NCBI GenBank assembly: GCA_021442155.1
Contig: CM038214.1
Coordinates: 21,105,808-21,169,807 of the forward strand
Reading direction: 5' to 3'
Length of the DNA stretch: 64,000 nt
DNA from: Cymbidium sinense
Taxonomy: Eukaryota; Streptophyta; Magnoliopsida; Asparagales; Orchidaceae
Shown here: piece by piece, positions 25,726 to 38,969 of the stretch
How positions within the stretch are numbered: the stretch's first letter is position 1
Layout of the letters: every line of letters begins with the position of its first letter
Program-made: the position numbers and the translations under genes
Notes under the pieces: generated by a model
What the model was told of the DNA's origin: nothing
Seen by the model: the letters and a program-made list of their open reading frames with translations, nothing else
The model's database searches: none

Positions 25726-26110
25726 CTCAGGTTTTAGATTTTGGCTTGTGGCCTGGGCTCAGGCCTGGGCTCAGTGGCCTCTCCATGGCTCAGGCTTCTT
25801 TAGAGCCTAGAGCCCAGGGCTCAGGGCCCAGGTCAGGGCTCAGAGCCCAGGGCCTGACTCAGTGCCCAGCCTCTGGCCCAGCACTAGGGCCCAGGCCTGG
25901 GCCTGCCAGCCCCTGGCTGGCCCAGTATCTCCTGGCCTAGGGCCCCAGGGCCCAGTGGCCCACCCATGATCAGCTCAGAGCCCAGGGCTAACGTCTGGGG
26001 CCTGTGGCTGGGCCTCTGTCAATCCTGGGCCAGCTAGGCCCAGGCCTGCCCCCCTGGGCTCAGGTCAGCCCAGGGCCTGGCTGGGCCACAAATCAGTCTT
26101 ATTCCCACAG
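25726..26110 (+). repeat. GC-rich sub-block of the array
   Basis: CCCAGGG, CTCAGGG and CCTGGG units (for example 'agggctcagggcccaggtca'). Confidence 0.75.
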
Positions 26111-28569
26111 CAGGGCCTAATCAAACAACACAAACAGCCTAGCTCAGGGTCAGCCTATTAGCCTTATTTAGGGGCCTTGTGGGCCTCTCACTTATCTTAC
26201 TAGCCAGGTCTTGGCTCAGGCCCAGTGCCCAGCCTATCACTAGCTCATCTTTTAGGTCAGGGCCTGGCCTAGCCTAGTCAGGCCTAGAATCAGCCTTTAG
26301 TCAGTCATCTGTCTATCAACCTAACTGGTCTTAACCAAGCCCAGGGCCCAGTAGCTAGCCTTAATCAGGTCTTACTTAGCCTAGCCTAGTCAGTCTGGCC
26401 TAGTTAGCCTCATTCCATTAGTCAGTTTAGCATAGCCTGCCTAGCCTAGCTAGCTTAGCCTAGCAGCCAGGCCTAGCTCAGTCAGTCATTAGCCCAGTGC
26501 CCAGCCTAGCCTTTCATCAGCCTAGTCATCCTAGTCATCTATCAATTACTAGCCCAGTCAATAGCCTTTCATACAGGCCTAGCCTTTAGCTCATAACCTA
26601 TCATGTCCCAGGGCCCAGGCCCCCCATAGCCCAGGCCTCTCCTAGTCAATCATCTGTCTTCACAGTCAGTCTTGGCTCAGACAGATTAGCCTAGCCATTC
26701 CAGCCTCAGCCATGAGTCTGTCACAGCCATCAGCCATCAGGCCCAGGCCTGGGGCTCAGTGGCCCAGGGCCCAGGGCCTGTGGGCCCAGGCCTGACTCCA
26801 GGCCCAGGCCCAGGGCCCAGGGCCTAGCCTAGCTCACAGGCCTAGGCCCAGGTCACTATTAATCTTAGCCTCACTAGCCCATGCTATCAGTGGGCCCAGA
26901 GCCCAGGATCCAGTCAATAGTCAGTCTTTACTAGCTCTTAGCTCAGCCTAGGCCTCACACCTTTAGCCTAGGCCAGTTAACTAGCCTAGTTTACATCAGT
27001 CAATCTTAATCAGTCAATCAGTCAACCTGGCTCAGTGGCCTGGCTGGCCTCTCAGCCTAGTCATTATGTCTTAACTAGTTGGTCTTACTGTCAGTCTACC
27101 AGCCTAGGCCCAGTCTTAGTTAGCTCTAGCTCCATTAGCAATCAGCCTTAGCCTAGCCTTAGCACAGTCATTTATCTATTAGCTCTTTCTATAGTCAGCC
27201 ATAGCCAGTCATCAGCTCAGCCCAGCTCAGCCTTAGCCTAGCCTTTTAGTCTAGCCAGGCTCAGGGCTCAGTGGCCTTAGCCCACCCAGCCTAGCCATCC
27301 CAGGGCCTAGGGCCCAGGGCCTGGCCATTACTAGCCTAGCCTTTAGCCTAGTTGCCACTAGCCAGTTCAGTCCTTTAGCCATTATCTGTCTTAACCATTA
27401 GCCACCAGTACAGCTATTAGTCAGCTGTCTTACAGGTCATTTTAGCCTAGTCATTGGCCCTAGCCTTATTAACCTTAGCTCTTAGCCTAACTAGCCTTAG
27501 TCATCAGTCATTACCTCTCCCAGGCCTCAGGCCTCTTAGTCAGTCTTTGCCATCAGGCCTAGCCAGTCTTAGCCTAGGCCCATGCATGCCTCAGCCTAGG
27601 TCTTAGCCTAGCCTAGCCTGTCAGCTCATTAGCCTGCCTAGCTCAGCTAGTTAGTCTCATAGCCAGTCTTTAATAGTCCTTAGCTAGCCAATCATCATAC
27701 CTGTTTTTCATCTTAGGCTTTGTGGCCTACACTCAGGGCCCATGGCCTCAGCCTGGGCCCAGGGCCTGGGCCCAGGGCCTAGAGCCCTGGGGTCATTTTA
27801 GCCCAGCATTAGCCTAGGCCTTAGCCATTAGTCATTAATCTTTTTAACCATTTATTATCAGTCAGCCAGATTAGGGCCCAGGCCTAGTAGTTTTAGTAGC
27901 CTATCATTAACATGTTGCCTAGTCAGATTAATCCTTATTTACTTTTTAGTTAGTTTTAGGCCTAGTTTAGTTACTATTCTTTTAGCTAAGATCTTAGTTA
28001 GTTAATAGATAGCCTTTTAGCCTTAGTTAGTTAGTTTATTTTATTAATCTTAGGCCTAGTTAATCCAGCCTTTAATTTTTAGTTTAGTTATCATATAGCT
28101 CTTTTAATTATTAATTTAGTTTAGTTTAATCCTTACTAGTTATTACTAGTCATTTTATTATAACATAGCCTAGGGCCTAGGCCTAGATTAGCTCTGTTGG
28201 TCTTAGGCCTTTAGCTTTACTATCAGTGGCTTCAGGCTTCAGTATGCCTAGTTGGCCTACTAACACCATTAGCTTATTAGTTTTATTATAGCTCAGCCTT
28301 TAGGCCTTTTAGCCTAGTCAGTCATTAGTCAGTCATTCCTAATAGGCTCATTAGTCAAGGCTCATCTATTCTCATTAGCCTAGCTCATTAGTCATTATTA
28401 CTTTAATATAGTCAGTTAGTAGTTAATCAGATTAGTTAGCCTAGTTCCTTAGCCTTAGTCAGCCTAGCCTAGCCAGTCATTAGCCCAGGGCTAGCCTAGC
28501 CTTTAGCCATATCAAGTCACCCATCTAGTTCATTATCATAGCCTAGCCTTAATCCTAGGCCTATCCATA

Positions 28570-28930
28570 AATCATAGCCTCATCAGGTCACTCAGGGCCC
28601 AGGCCCAGGGCCCAGGGCCCATATCTAGCCTGTCATCAGTCATAGACAGTCTTAGCTCAGACAGGCCTGAGCCCAGTCTAACCCATTAGCCATGTCACTA
28701 TCAGTCATTAGTCTGGGCCCAGGGCCTGTGGCCCAGGGCTCAGGGCTCAGGGCCTAGGGCCTAGGGCCTAGGGCTCAGGGCCTACCCACTCCAGGGCCTA
28801 AGCTCTGGGGCCCAGCCTTTACCCCAGGGCCTAGCCTTAGCTCAGTCAGCCTGGGGCCTGTGGCCACACAGTCTTAGCCTAACTATAGCTCAAACCCTAT
28901 CAGGGCCTAGGGCCTCAGCCCAGCCAATAG
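28570..28930 (+). repeat. GC-rich sub-block with near-perfect CCTAGGG heptamers
   Basis: Around 28735-28790 'gggctcagggcctagggcct' style text gives about eight consecutive 7-bp units. It is the clearest place to see that the variant repeat keeps the telomeric period. Confidence 0.85.
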
Positions 28931-30064
28931 TCAGTTTAGTCTTTACTAGCCTTTAGGGCCTTAGCACTAATAGTCTTAACTAGCCTAGCATTATCAGTCT
29001 TTAAATAGTCAGTCAATCTTAGTCCAGGGCCCATTTCAGCCAGTCTCAGTGCACCATTAGCTGGGGCCTAGCAGGCTCTTAATTCAGCCTAGTCATTAGC
29101 CTAGCTCAGTCTTTAGCCTAGTCAGTAGCTAGTCATTCAATAAATTTAGCTAGTCCACCAGTCAATCTTAATTAGGGCCTAATCAGCTTAGCCTATCATT
29201 TAGCCAGCTCAGGGCCTGGCTGGCCTTTAGCCTAGCTAGTCTGTTTGTGGCCCAGGATCAGGCCTAGCTCATTAGCATAGCCTTAGTCAGCTAGCCAGTT
29301 AAATCAGTAGTTAGCCTAGCCTTAATCATTACTGGTCTAATAGTCTTAATTTAGCTGGCCTTACTAGTCATCTAGCTTATTTACTAGGCTTTAACCTATT
29401 AGGCCTAGCCTTTAGCCTAGCTAGTCTTTACTAGTCATTAGTCAACCCAGGGCTGGGGCAAGCTCCCAGTTTTTTGTGATCAGCCTAGCTTAATCAACTG
29501 GGCTCATGGATCAGCCTCACACAGAGCCTAGGCCTTAGCCTTCAGCCTAGCTCATTGGGCCTATTAGTCATTAGTCAGTCTAACTAGCCTAGCTAGCCTA
29601 GCCAATCAGTTAGTTAGTCAGTTTAGCTGGCCATTTTAAATCATTTATCTGTTACTGTTAACTAGGTCTAGCTTTAGCCTGGCCAAGCTAGCCATTATTT
29701 TATTATTAGCCTAGGCCTTAATTAATTAGCTCATTATAGTCATTTTAGCTATTAGTCAATAGTTAAATTAGGCCTAGATTTCAGCAAGTCTTTAGCCTAG
29801 CCTTTGTCAGTTTTATTAATTAGTTTACTAGCCTTAGCTCTTTGTGCCTTTAGCCTAAATAGATTCTTTAGCCTAAGCTCTTAGTGCCACATTAGCACAT
29901 TTTAGCCTTAATTTTAGTTAGCCTTAACTAGTCAATCTATTAGCTTAGGCTCAGTTAATCTAGTTTAAGCTTTAGCCTAATTAGTCTTTAGCTCTATTAA
30001 TTCCATTAATAGTTTATTAGTCATTTATTATATAGTCAGTTTAGCTATTATCTCTTTGGTTTCA

Positions 30065-30790
30065 GGCCTAAGATCTTGGGCCTAGGCCTAGGCCTAGCTT
30101 AGCAATCACCAGGCTCAGGCCTTAGCCTTTACTATAAGGCCTAAGCTCAGCCTAGCTCAGCCTAATCAGTTTACTAGTCCCATTAGCTATTAGCTAGGCT
30201 CAGGTCAGGCCTTTAGTCATTGACGCCATTAGCCTATTAAGCCTATTAGCCTAGGCCTTTATTAATTATTAGCCTAGGCCTTACTTAGTTATTATTATTT
30301 ATCCATCCATTAGCCTAGTTTTATTTATTAGCCTATGTCATTTAGCCTTAGCCAATTAATTAGCTATTATAGCCTAGTAGTCAGTTAGCTTAGTCTTGTT
30401 TAGATCCAGGCCCAGTGGCCCATGATCAGGCCTAGCAATTAATAGCCAGGCTTAGGTTTTAGCTCTTTACTATCTTGGGCCTGTGCACAGGTACAGGCCT
30501 AGGCTTCTTAGTCTTTAATAGTCCATTAGTCCATTAGTTAGCTATTATAGCCTAGGCCTTCTCAGGCCTTTTAGCCATTGACGCCATTAGCCTATTAAGC
30601 TATTAGTTTAGGCCTTATTGATCTATTAGTTTAAGCCTTAGTTACATTATTATCAGCTATTAGTTTAGTTTTATTTATTAATCTTTATTATTTAGTTTAA
30701 TTAATAACCAATTAACTAGTTAGTAGCTATTATTGTTTAGTTATAGTTAGTCTTTAGCCAATAGTTAGTTTAGCTATTAGCCTATTATGC
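30065..30790 (+). repeat. ~358-bp tandem duplication inside the array
   Basis: The distinctive string 'cattgacgccattagcct' occurs at 30218 and again at 30576 (358 bp apart), with parallel text on both sides ('ggcttaggcc'-like, then 'agttttatttatta'). The copies have diverged by substitutions and small indels. Confidence 0.7.
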
Positions 30791-33700
30791 CTAGTTATTA
30801 TTAGCCTTTAGCTTTTAGTCTTAATTATTATGAGTCTTAATTAGTTTAGTTTAATCACTGAGGCCTAGGGCTTTGGGCCTAGTTTAGGTTTAGATATTTT
30901 ATTAGCCTAGCTAGTTTTAGCTAGTTTAGCTTTTTTTAGCCATCCTAGTTTTTAGCCTAGTTTTGGGCTATTAGCTTTAGTTTGGCCTTTAGCTCAGCTC
31001 TAGCTAGTTTAGGCTTAGGGCTCAGGCCTAGCAGTTAGTAGCCTAGTTTAGCCAGTTAGTTTAGTATTAGTTTATTTATTATTATTAGTCTTTGTTTATC
31101 AGTTAGTTAGGTTTTTGGCCTTTAGCCTAGTTAGCCTAGTCCTTCTTAGTTAACCCAGCTAATCAGGTTATTTATCACTTGTACTTAGCTTTATTAGCCA
31201 ATAATTAGATCTTTGGGCACAGCTCAGCTTGTGGCCTAGGGCCTAGGTCTGGTCCGCCTTTAGCCATTAGCCTTAGCTGTTAATTTAGTCCAGTTAGCTA
31301 GCTAGTTAATCAGGTTTTATTAGCTCATTAGTATTATTTATTAATTCATTTTTTAGTTAGCCTAACTAGCATAATAATAGTGCTATTAGTCATTAGTCAT
31401 TATTATTATTAGCCTAGTCTAATTCTTTATTTAGGCTTGGCCTAGATTTAGCTATTAATCTTCTGTGCCTAGGTTTACTTTAGCCTAGTTATTGGGCCTA
31501 GGTCAGTTATTACCAGTTAGCCTAGTAGTCTATTAGCCTAGTCATTAATCTAGCCTTTAGTTAGCCTTGTTAATCTGGTTGGCCTTATTTTATCTAGTTG
31601 GTCTATCTAGCTTAATAGCCTAGTTTAGCTAGGCAAACAGTCTTTACTCATTAGTCTTAAGCCTTAGGAGCCTTGGCCTTGGGGGCCTAGCCTAGCCTAG
31701 TCTTTAGCCATTAACCTAATCCAGTCAATCAGTCATTAGGCACTTAGCCTAGCTCCAGCCTTTGCCTAGCCTAGCTTAGTTTAGCCTAGCTCAGCTCAGG
31801 GCCTAGGCCTCATCCGCCATCAGTCAGTCATCATCATTAGCCCAGGGCCTAGCTCAGGCCAGCCTAGGCCTTGGGCCCAGCTCATACTCAGCTCATTAGC
31901 TCAGCCTTTAAAGCCTTTAGTCAACTCAGGCTCAGCCTGTGTCAGTCTTAATATCTTTTACTCATTTCATTTACTTTAGCTCATGCAGCTCAACCCATTA
32001 CTATAATTTTAGCCTAGTTTAGTTTTAGTTAGTTTAGGTCATCTAGCCTTCATCATTACTAGCATTAGTTTAGCTATTACAGGCCAGGCTCAGCCTGGGC
32101 TCATTAGCCTATCATTAGCTTAGCCAGGGGGCAGGGGCAGGCCTGTATCATGCCTAGTTTATTTCTTAGCCTAACCTTAGCCTTAGCCATCAGTTTCAGG
32201 CCAGGGTTTAGCCTAGCTTAGCCCAGCCAGTGGCTCAGGGTCTTAGCTTGCCTGCTATTAGCTATTAGTTTAGCCTAGGGCCTAGGGCTCAGGACTCAGG
32301 GCCAAGATTTATACACCAGTTTAGCTCAGGCCTAGCCTATCAGGTTTAGTTAATTATTAGATCTATTAGCTCAACTATTAGTTATTATTTCTCTTAGTAA
32401 GCTATATTTTAGCTAGTTATTTAATTTTTTAGTTTAGCAGTATTAGTTATTAGCTAGCCTTTAGTTTATTCCATTTGCTTTATTATAGCTAGCCAGTTTA
32501 GCTCAGTGTGGCCTAGGGCTCAAGTTTGCCAGCTCTCCTTTTAGCTCATTAGTTTTATTTTAGTTTAGCTTAGAGTTAATTAGTTAGGCCTAGGGCTCAG
32601 GCTCATTTATTTTATTAATCATTTATTAGTCATTATTTTAGCCACATTAGCTCATTTCCTTTTAGCTGGCTAGTTAGCTCACTTTTAGCCCATCCATCAG
32701 CCTGTGGCTCAGCTCAGTGGGCTCATGGTGGCCTAGCCTTCACTCTTCACTCCATGGCCCATGGCCCAGTGGCCCAGGGTCCGTAGCCTTAGCTTAGCTC
32801 ATTATGTCAGATCAGCTAGTTATTAGCCAGGGGCCTTTAGCCTTTAGCTCAGCCTTGGCCTAGGCTTTAACCTAGCTCACCAGCTCAGATCTAGCCTTTA
32901 TCATTTATATATAGCCATCTTAGTCAGTCATTAGCCCAGGGCCCAGACTAGGCCTAGCCTAGCCTAGCCTATCAGTTTAGGGCCTAGGCCCAAGATCTTA
33001 GCTAGTTTAATTTAGTTAGCACCAGTTAGTAGTCTAGCCTCAGTTATCAGTGATCAGTGCTCAGTTTAGGCCTAGGGCCTAGTACATAGTTTGTGCTGCC
33101 TTAGCCTAAGCCTTTAGCCTAGTGATCAGTCATTAGTTTTATTAGCCTTAGATAGCTATTAGCATTAGTTTAGCTCAGTTAGTCAGTTAGTTTAGGCTAG
33201 CTCAGCTTTAGGTTTCATGGCTCAGGATTGGCTCAGGCTTTAGCCTACCCAGTTAATTTGGTTTAGCTTTATTTAGCCTTAGCTTCAGGACTAGGCTCAG
33301 GTTAGTCATTAGTTTAGCCTGGTATTAGCCTAGTTAGTTAGTCAGTGTCACTGTGCCTTGGTTTTAGTTTAGCTAAGTAGCCTTAGTTGGTGGCCTAGGC
33401 CAGTTAGTTAGTTTAGTTTTAATCTAGTTTACTAGTTATTAACCAGTTTAGCTTTATTAAACATAATAATTAGTTTATTAGTTAAATCACTTTAGTTAAT
33501 CAGGTTAGTTGATTATTTTAGTCCAGTTAGGCCTTTAGCTATAGGGCTCAGGGCCCAGGATCTTAGCCATTAGCCATTTAGTTATTCTTGTTTTAGTTAG
33601 TTATTTACCTTTAGTTTAGGCCTAGTGTCCATTTTAGTTCTCCCAGGTCATGGCCTAGGGCCTAGCCTTAATCAGTCTTATTATTAGTTTCAGTCAATAG

Positions 33701-34679
33701 TCTTAGTTGCTTAGTCAGTGCCTAGTGCTCATTTTAATCAGCTAGCCCAGGGCCTGCAGCCTAGCTATTAGTCAGGCCTAGTTAGCCTTTAAGCCTAGTT
33801 TTAGTTTAGCCTTTATCAGGCTTAGCTATATTAGCTAGCCATTAGTTAGCTTAAGGGCTCACACTAACGCCCAGTTTAGGGCCTAGGCCAGGCACCAGGC
33901 TCAGTGATCCAGGCCTAGCTTAGTTTCATTGGTCATTAGTTTTATTTATTAGCAGTTAGCCTAAATTATATTTTAACTAGCCATTAGTCATTTAGTTTAT
34001 TTTAGTTACTAGCCTACCAGCCTAGCTCATTAGTCTAGCCTAGTTCTCTATTAGCCTAGTAGGCCTAGGGCCTGTGTGGGCCTAGGCTTAGATCAGCTAG
34101 TCTTTAGCCTAGCCTAGTTTTAGTGCCTAGGCCTAGTAGTTTAGCCTAGCCTAGTTAGTTTTATTAGTTTATTAGCCTAGTTTAGCTTAGCCTTTAGCCT
34201 AGCTATTAGCCTAGTCATTAGCTCATTAGTATGGATAGCTAATTATTTAGTTAGCCTTTAGTCATTATTTAGTTAGTTAGTTTAATCATTTTAGGCAGGG
34301 TCCAGTGGCCTAAGCCTCAGGCTTCAGCCTAGGCCTAGGTTTAGTCATTAGATCTTAGCCTTAGCCTAATCATTTAATTCCAGGTAGGGCCTAGCCTATT
34401 AATCCATTAATCTATTAGTTTATTAGTTATTTCAGTTAGCCTTTTAGTTAGCTAGCCTATTAATAGCATTAGCTCAGAGCTAGCCTTAGCCAGGTTCTAT
34501 TCCAGTTGCCTAGGGCCTAGGCCTAGTTAATCTTAGCTCATGGGTTTAGGCTCAGTTTAATTCAGGGTTTAGGGCCTATGCTCAGCTCAGGGTGTTTGGG
34601 CCTAGGATCAGATTAGTCATAGCCTAGTTATTAGTTTAGCCTAGTTATCTGTCTTTGTTTAGTTTACTGGCCTAGTTTA

Positions 34680-35540
34680 TTAGTTTAGGTTATTAATCTC
34701 CATTTTAGTTTTCATTTTAAGCCTTTATTATTAGTTAGTATTAGTTAGTTTTAGGGTTTAGTTTAGTTTATTATAGTTATTAGTGTTTCATCTAGTTTAG
34801 TTAGTAGGTTTTATTAGTTAGTTAGTAGTTGGTATTATTAGTTTTTTCTGTGATTAGGTTTTGGTCTTAGTTAACCTAGTTAGTTTAACTGCTTATTAGT
34901 TAGTTTATTAGTCATTAGTTTAGGTTGTGGGTTTTAGGTTAATTAGTTTATTAATAGCTTAAGAGTTATTAGTTAGTAATTTTAGTTAGTTGAATTAGCT
35001 TAATTTTGTTAGTTTATAGTTAATTTAATTAGTTTAATTAGTTATTAGTTTTATTTAGTAGTTTAGTTAAGGTTATTAATTAGTTGGGTAGTAGTTAATT
35101 AGTTTTGTGTTAGTTTAGTTAGTTTTATTATGCTTTTATTAATTTAGTTTAGTTTAGCTAGTTTAGTATTAGTTTATTTGTTTAGTTAGTTTGCCTAGTT
35201 AGTTTATTTGTTCATTAGTTGGGTTAAGGTAGTTTTGTTAACCCTTTAGTTTATTTATTAGGTTTAGTTTATTTTTAGTTAGCTTCTGTATAGTTAGTTT
35301 TATAATCAGGTTTTCATGGTCAGGATTAGGTTTTAGTTTAGTTTAGTTTTATTAGTTTAGCCATTATTTCTTGGTCTGGTTTTAGCCTAGTCAGCCTAGG
35401 GTTTGGTTTAGCTAGGTGAGGGCCTAGGCCTAGGTAGTTAATTAATCATTGAGTAATTAGCCTAGTAGTTAGTTATTAGTTTATAGTCACTATTAATAGG
35501 TTGAGTATTAGTTTAGTAGGTTTTAGTCATCATATTAGCC
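34680..35540 (+). repeat. TTTAGTT/TTAGTTAG-rich sub-block
   Basis: Nearly all T, A and G, with units 'ttagttag' and 'tttagtttatta'. It is poorer in C than its neighbours. Confidence 0.7.
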
Positions 35541-36450
35541 TAGCCATTAGTCTTTAGTTAATTAGTCATTAGATATTAATCAGTCACCAGTAAATTAGTC
35601 ATTAATCTTTTCAGTTATTATCATCAGCCCAGGTTTAGGCTCAGCCTAGCCTGGTCATTTAGTGGCTCAGGGCCTAGCCTAGCTTCCTAAGCCTAGTTAT
35701 TAATTTAGCCAGGCCTAGCCTAGCTATTTAGGCTCATTAGCCTAGTTTTATTAGTAAGCCTAGCCTAGGCTCAGGTTTAGCCTGTCATTAGTCTAGCACC
35801 ATTAGCCATTAGTCAGCCATTAGGGTCAGAGCCTAGCCTAGTCTAGCCTTAATTAGTCATAGTCTTAGCCAGCCAGGTCCGGCCTAGCCTGGGCTGGGTT
35901 ACTAGGGCCCAGGTCATTTCAGCCTAGTAGTCATAGTCAAGTTTAATAATTAGTATTATTTACTAGTAATCATTCTCCAAAGAAATCATTAGTTCACTTA
36001 GTTAGTTTGGCCAGGGCCTAAGCTCAGCCTAGTCAGTCAGCCTTTAAGCCTAGATCAAATAGCCTAGCCTAGCCTTAACTAGCTCAGTCTGTCTAGTGCC
36101 CAAGCCCAGGCTCAGGCCTTGTGGGCTGTCTAGTTTTAGTCAGTTGGGCCTAGTTAGCCAGGGCCTAGGCCCAGGCCTGTGGCCCAGGGTTAGATTAGGG
36201 TCTTAGCTCAGTTTAGTTACAAGCACCAGTAGGTCAGGGCTCAGGGCTAGTGTTTAGGATCAGTTAGTTAATTTTGTTTAATTTAGTTATTACAGGTCCA
36301 GGCCCAGGTTTATTATTAGTGCAGTATAAGGGTCGGGCCTGCCTAGGGCCTTTAATTAGTTTAGTTTAGTTTAGCCATTAGCCTAGTATCTTAGTAGTTA
36401 AGAATTAGTCTTAGTTTAGCCTGGTAGGGTAGTGAGGGAGCCCAGGGTCA

Positions 36451-37150
36451 GGCCCAGGGTAGGGCCCAGGTTTATTTATTTTATTTATCTGGTCTAGGTG
36501 GCTCATTATTTATTTATTTGTTTTAGTTTTAGGTTTAGGTTTTATTTAGTTTTATTTTATTTATTTTTAGGTTTTATTCTTTAGTTTTATTTAGATTTAT
36601 TATTTGGTTTATTTTATTTTGAGCCTATAGGTTTTATTTATCTTATCTTTGTATTATTCATATTTATTTTCAGGTTTAGGTTTTAGCTCAGGTTTTATCT
36701 TATGTTTTATTTTATCTTATAGGTCAGGCCTTTTATTTATTTTATCTTGGTCTTATCTAGCCTAGCCTATGTCTAAGCCTGGGCCCAGGGCCTGGCCCAG
36801 GGCCCAGGCCAGGGTTTTAGCCCAAGATCTAGGGCCCAGGACTCCAGGTCAGTGCTCAGGGCCCAGGCGCGCTCAGCAAGGCCCAGGATCTGAGTGCTCA
36901 GGTCTGGCCCAGGTCATCCAGGGCCCAGGGCCTGCTTTGGGCTGCTGGCCTTTAGGCCTGGGGCCCAAGATAGTTTGCCAGCCAGCCAAGGGCCTGAGAG
37001 CTCAGTGGCTCAGTCTTTAACTCCTGGGAAGCCCAGCCTGGCTGGCCCAGGGTCTTTGTGGCCCAGGGTCAGGCTCCAGGCCTGTTTTGTGGCCCAGGCC
37101 TGGTGGCCTGTGTTTAGGTCAGGTCAGGGCCTATTAAAGCAAGACTAGGG
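36451..37150 (+). repeat. Paired T-rich (36451-36770) and GC-rich (36771-37150) sub-blocks
   Basis: 'tttaggttttatttag' text gives way within a few bases to 'gggcccagggcctggcccag'. The order (T-rich, then GC-rich) is the same as at 25071-26110. Confidence 0.7.
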
Positions 37151-37199
37151 TCACTGTAGTGGTCAGTGCCTAGTGGTCCGGGTTTTAGAGTTCAGGGTC

Positions 37200-38890
37200 C
37201 AGGGCTTAGGATTTAGGGTTTGTGGTTGTTTTAGGTTTAAGGTTTAAATTTTTTTGAAATTACAAACCAAGACGCTTAAGTTTATTTAGTTTATTTTATT
37301 ATTTTCTTTCTATTTAAGTTTATTTTATATTTTTATTTAGTTTATTTTATTTATTCTATGTTTATTTATTTTAGTTTAGGTTTTATTTTATTATTTTAGG
37401 TTTCAATTTAGGTTTCTGTTTATTTTTTAGTTTAGTTTTATTTTTATTTTATTTTTTATTTTTAGGTTTAGGTTTAGGTTTTTATTTTATTTTTTTAAGT
37501 TTAAGTTTTAAGTTTTTATTTTAAGTTTATTTTTAGGTTTTATTTTTAGTTTAGGTTTAAGTTTAATTATAATTTATTTTATTTTATTTAGTTTAGGGTT
37601 TCAGCTTTAGTTTATTTTAGGTTTAGGTTTTATTTATTTTAGTTTAGGTTTAGGTTTATTTTATTTATTTTATTTTAGGTTTTGGTTTTTTCTAGTTTAG
37701 TTTTAGGTTTTGTTTTTTATTTATTTTAGGATTTATTTTTAGGTTTAGGTTTTTCTTTAGTTTTTATTTTATTTTATTTTAGGTTTATTTTATTTTTATT
37801 TTATGTTTAGTTTTTATTTTATTTAAGTTTTTTATTTTTTGGTTTATCTTATTTTTAAGTTTAGTTTAGGTTTTTATTTATTTAATTTTAGTTTAGTTTT
37901 TTTTATTTTATTTTAATTTTATGATTAGGTTTTTTGGTTTAGTTTTAGAGTTTTATTTTATTTTATTTTATTATTTTATTTAGGTTTAGGTTTATTTATT
38001 TATTTATTTTAATATTTTATTTAGTTTAGATTTAGCTTTAAGTTTAGTGGTCCTGTTTATGGTCAGGTTTATGTGGCTCAGGGTTCAGGTCAGGTCACCT
38101 GCCCGTTAGAGTGGCTAGGGTTTAGGGTTTTGTGTTAGGGTTTAGGGCCTAAAGTTTCCTAGGCATAGGGTTAGGTTTAGGGTCCAGAGCCTAGGGTTTG
38201 GGTTTAGGGTTAGGGTTTTTTTTTTTATTTTATTTTTCTTATTTAGGTAGTTTAGTTTTATTTAGCATATTTTTAGTCTATTTTAGTTTATTTAGTATAA
38301 TTAGTATACTCTTATTTTATTTAATTTTTTTTATTTATTTTAGTTTATTTATTTTGGGTTTAATTTTAGTTTAGGTTTTTATTTTATTTATTTTTTTACG
38401 CTTAAGTTTAGGTTTTTTTATTTTAGTTTAGTTTCTTTAGTTTTGGTTTAGGTTTATTTTATTTTTTTAGGTTTAGGTTTTTTTTTATTTTAAGTTTATT
38501 ATTTATTTATTTTAAGTATATTTTTTTAGGTTTAGGTTTTACATAGTTATTATTTTATCTGATTTTAGGTTAATTTTAATTTTATTTTATTAGTTAAAGT
38601 TTTTATTTATTTTATTTTAATTTAATTTTTATTTTTTATTTACTTTTCTTTTTAGGTTTAGGTTTATGTTTAGGTTTAGGTTTCTGTTCTAGTTTAGTGT
38701 TTTATTTTATTTTATTTTTTTATTTTATTTTATTTAAGTTTTTTAATTTATTTTAGTTTTACATTTTATTTAGTTCATGTTTAGCTTTTAAGCTTTTAGG
38801 TTTAGCTCGTGTTAGTTGGGGTTTAGGGTTTAGGATTTAGGCTTTGGGATTCAGGGCTTAGGGTTTAGGATTTAGGATTTAGGGTTTAGG
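37200..38890 (+). repeat. Higher-order unit, copy 1 (~1.77 kb)
   Basis: Order within the unit: TTTAGGG cluster, short T run, 'ttctatgtttatttatttta', 'aggtttcaatttaggtt' (37398), TTTAGG/TTTATTTTA body, a second TTTAGGG cluster (~38110-38215), a T run, 'agtataattagtata' (38294), and 'acattttatttagtt' (38761). The same landmarks return about 1.74-1.79 kb later. Confidence 0.8.
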
Positions 38891-38969
38891 GTTTATGGTT
38901 TAAAGTTTACGATTTAGGGTTTAGGGTTTAGGGTTAGTTTAACATTTAGGATTTAAGGTTTTTTAGAGT

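Noticed and set aside
24486..25940. Open frames 24486-24725 and 25659-25940 with Pro/Gly/Ala/Gln-rich products
   Set aside because: They are direct translations of CCCAGGG/CCTAGGG repeat with no start context or domain; similar frames appear wherever the array is GC-rich.
36769..37148. Overlapping open frames 36769-37020 and 36894-37148
   Set aside because: Same low-complexity origin, two frames of one GC-rich repeat block.
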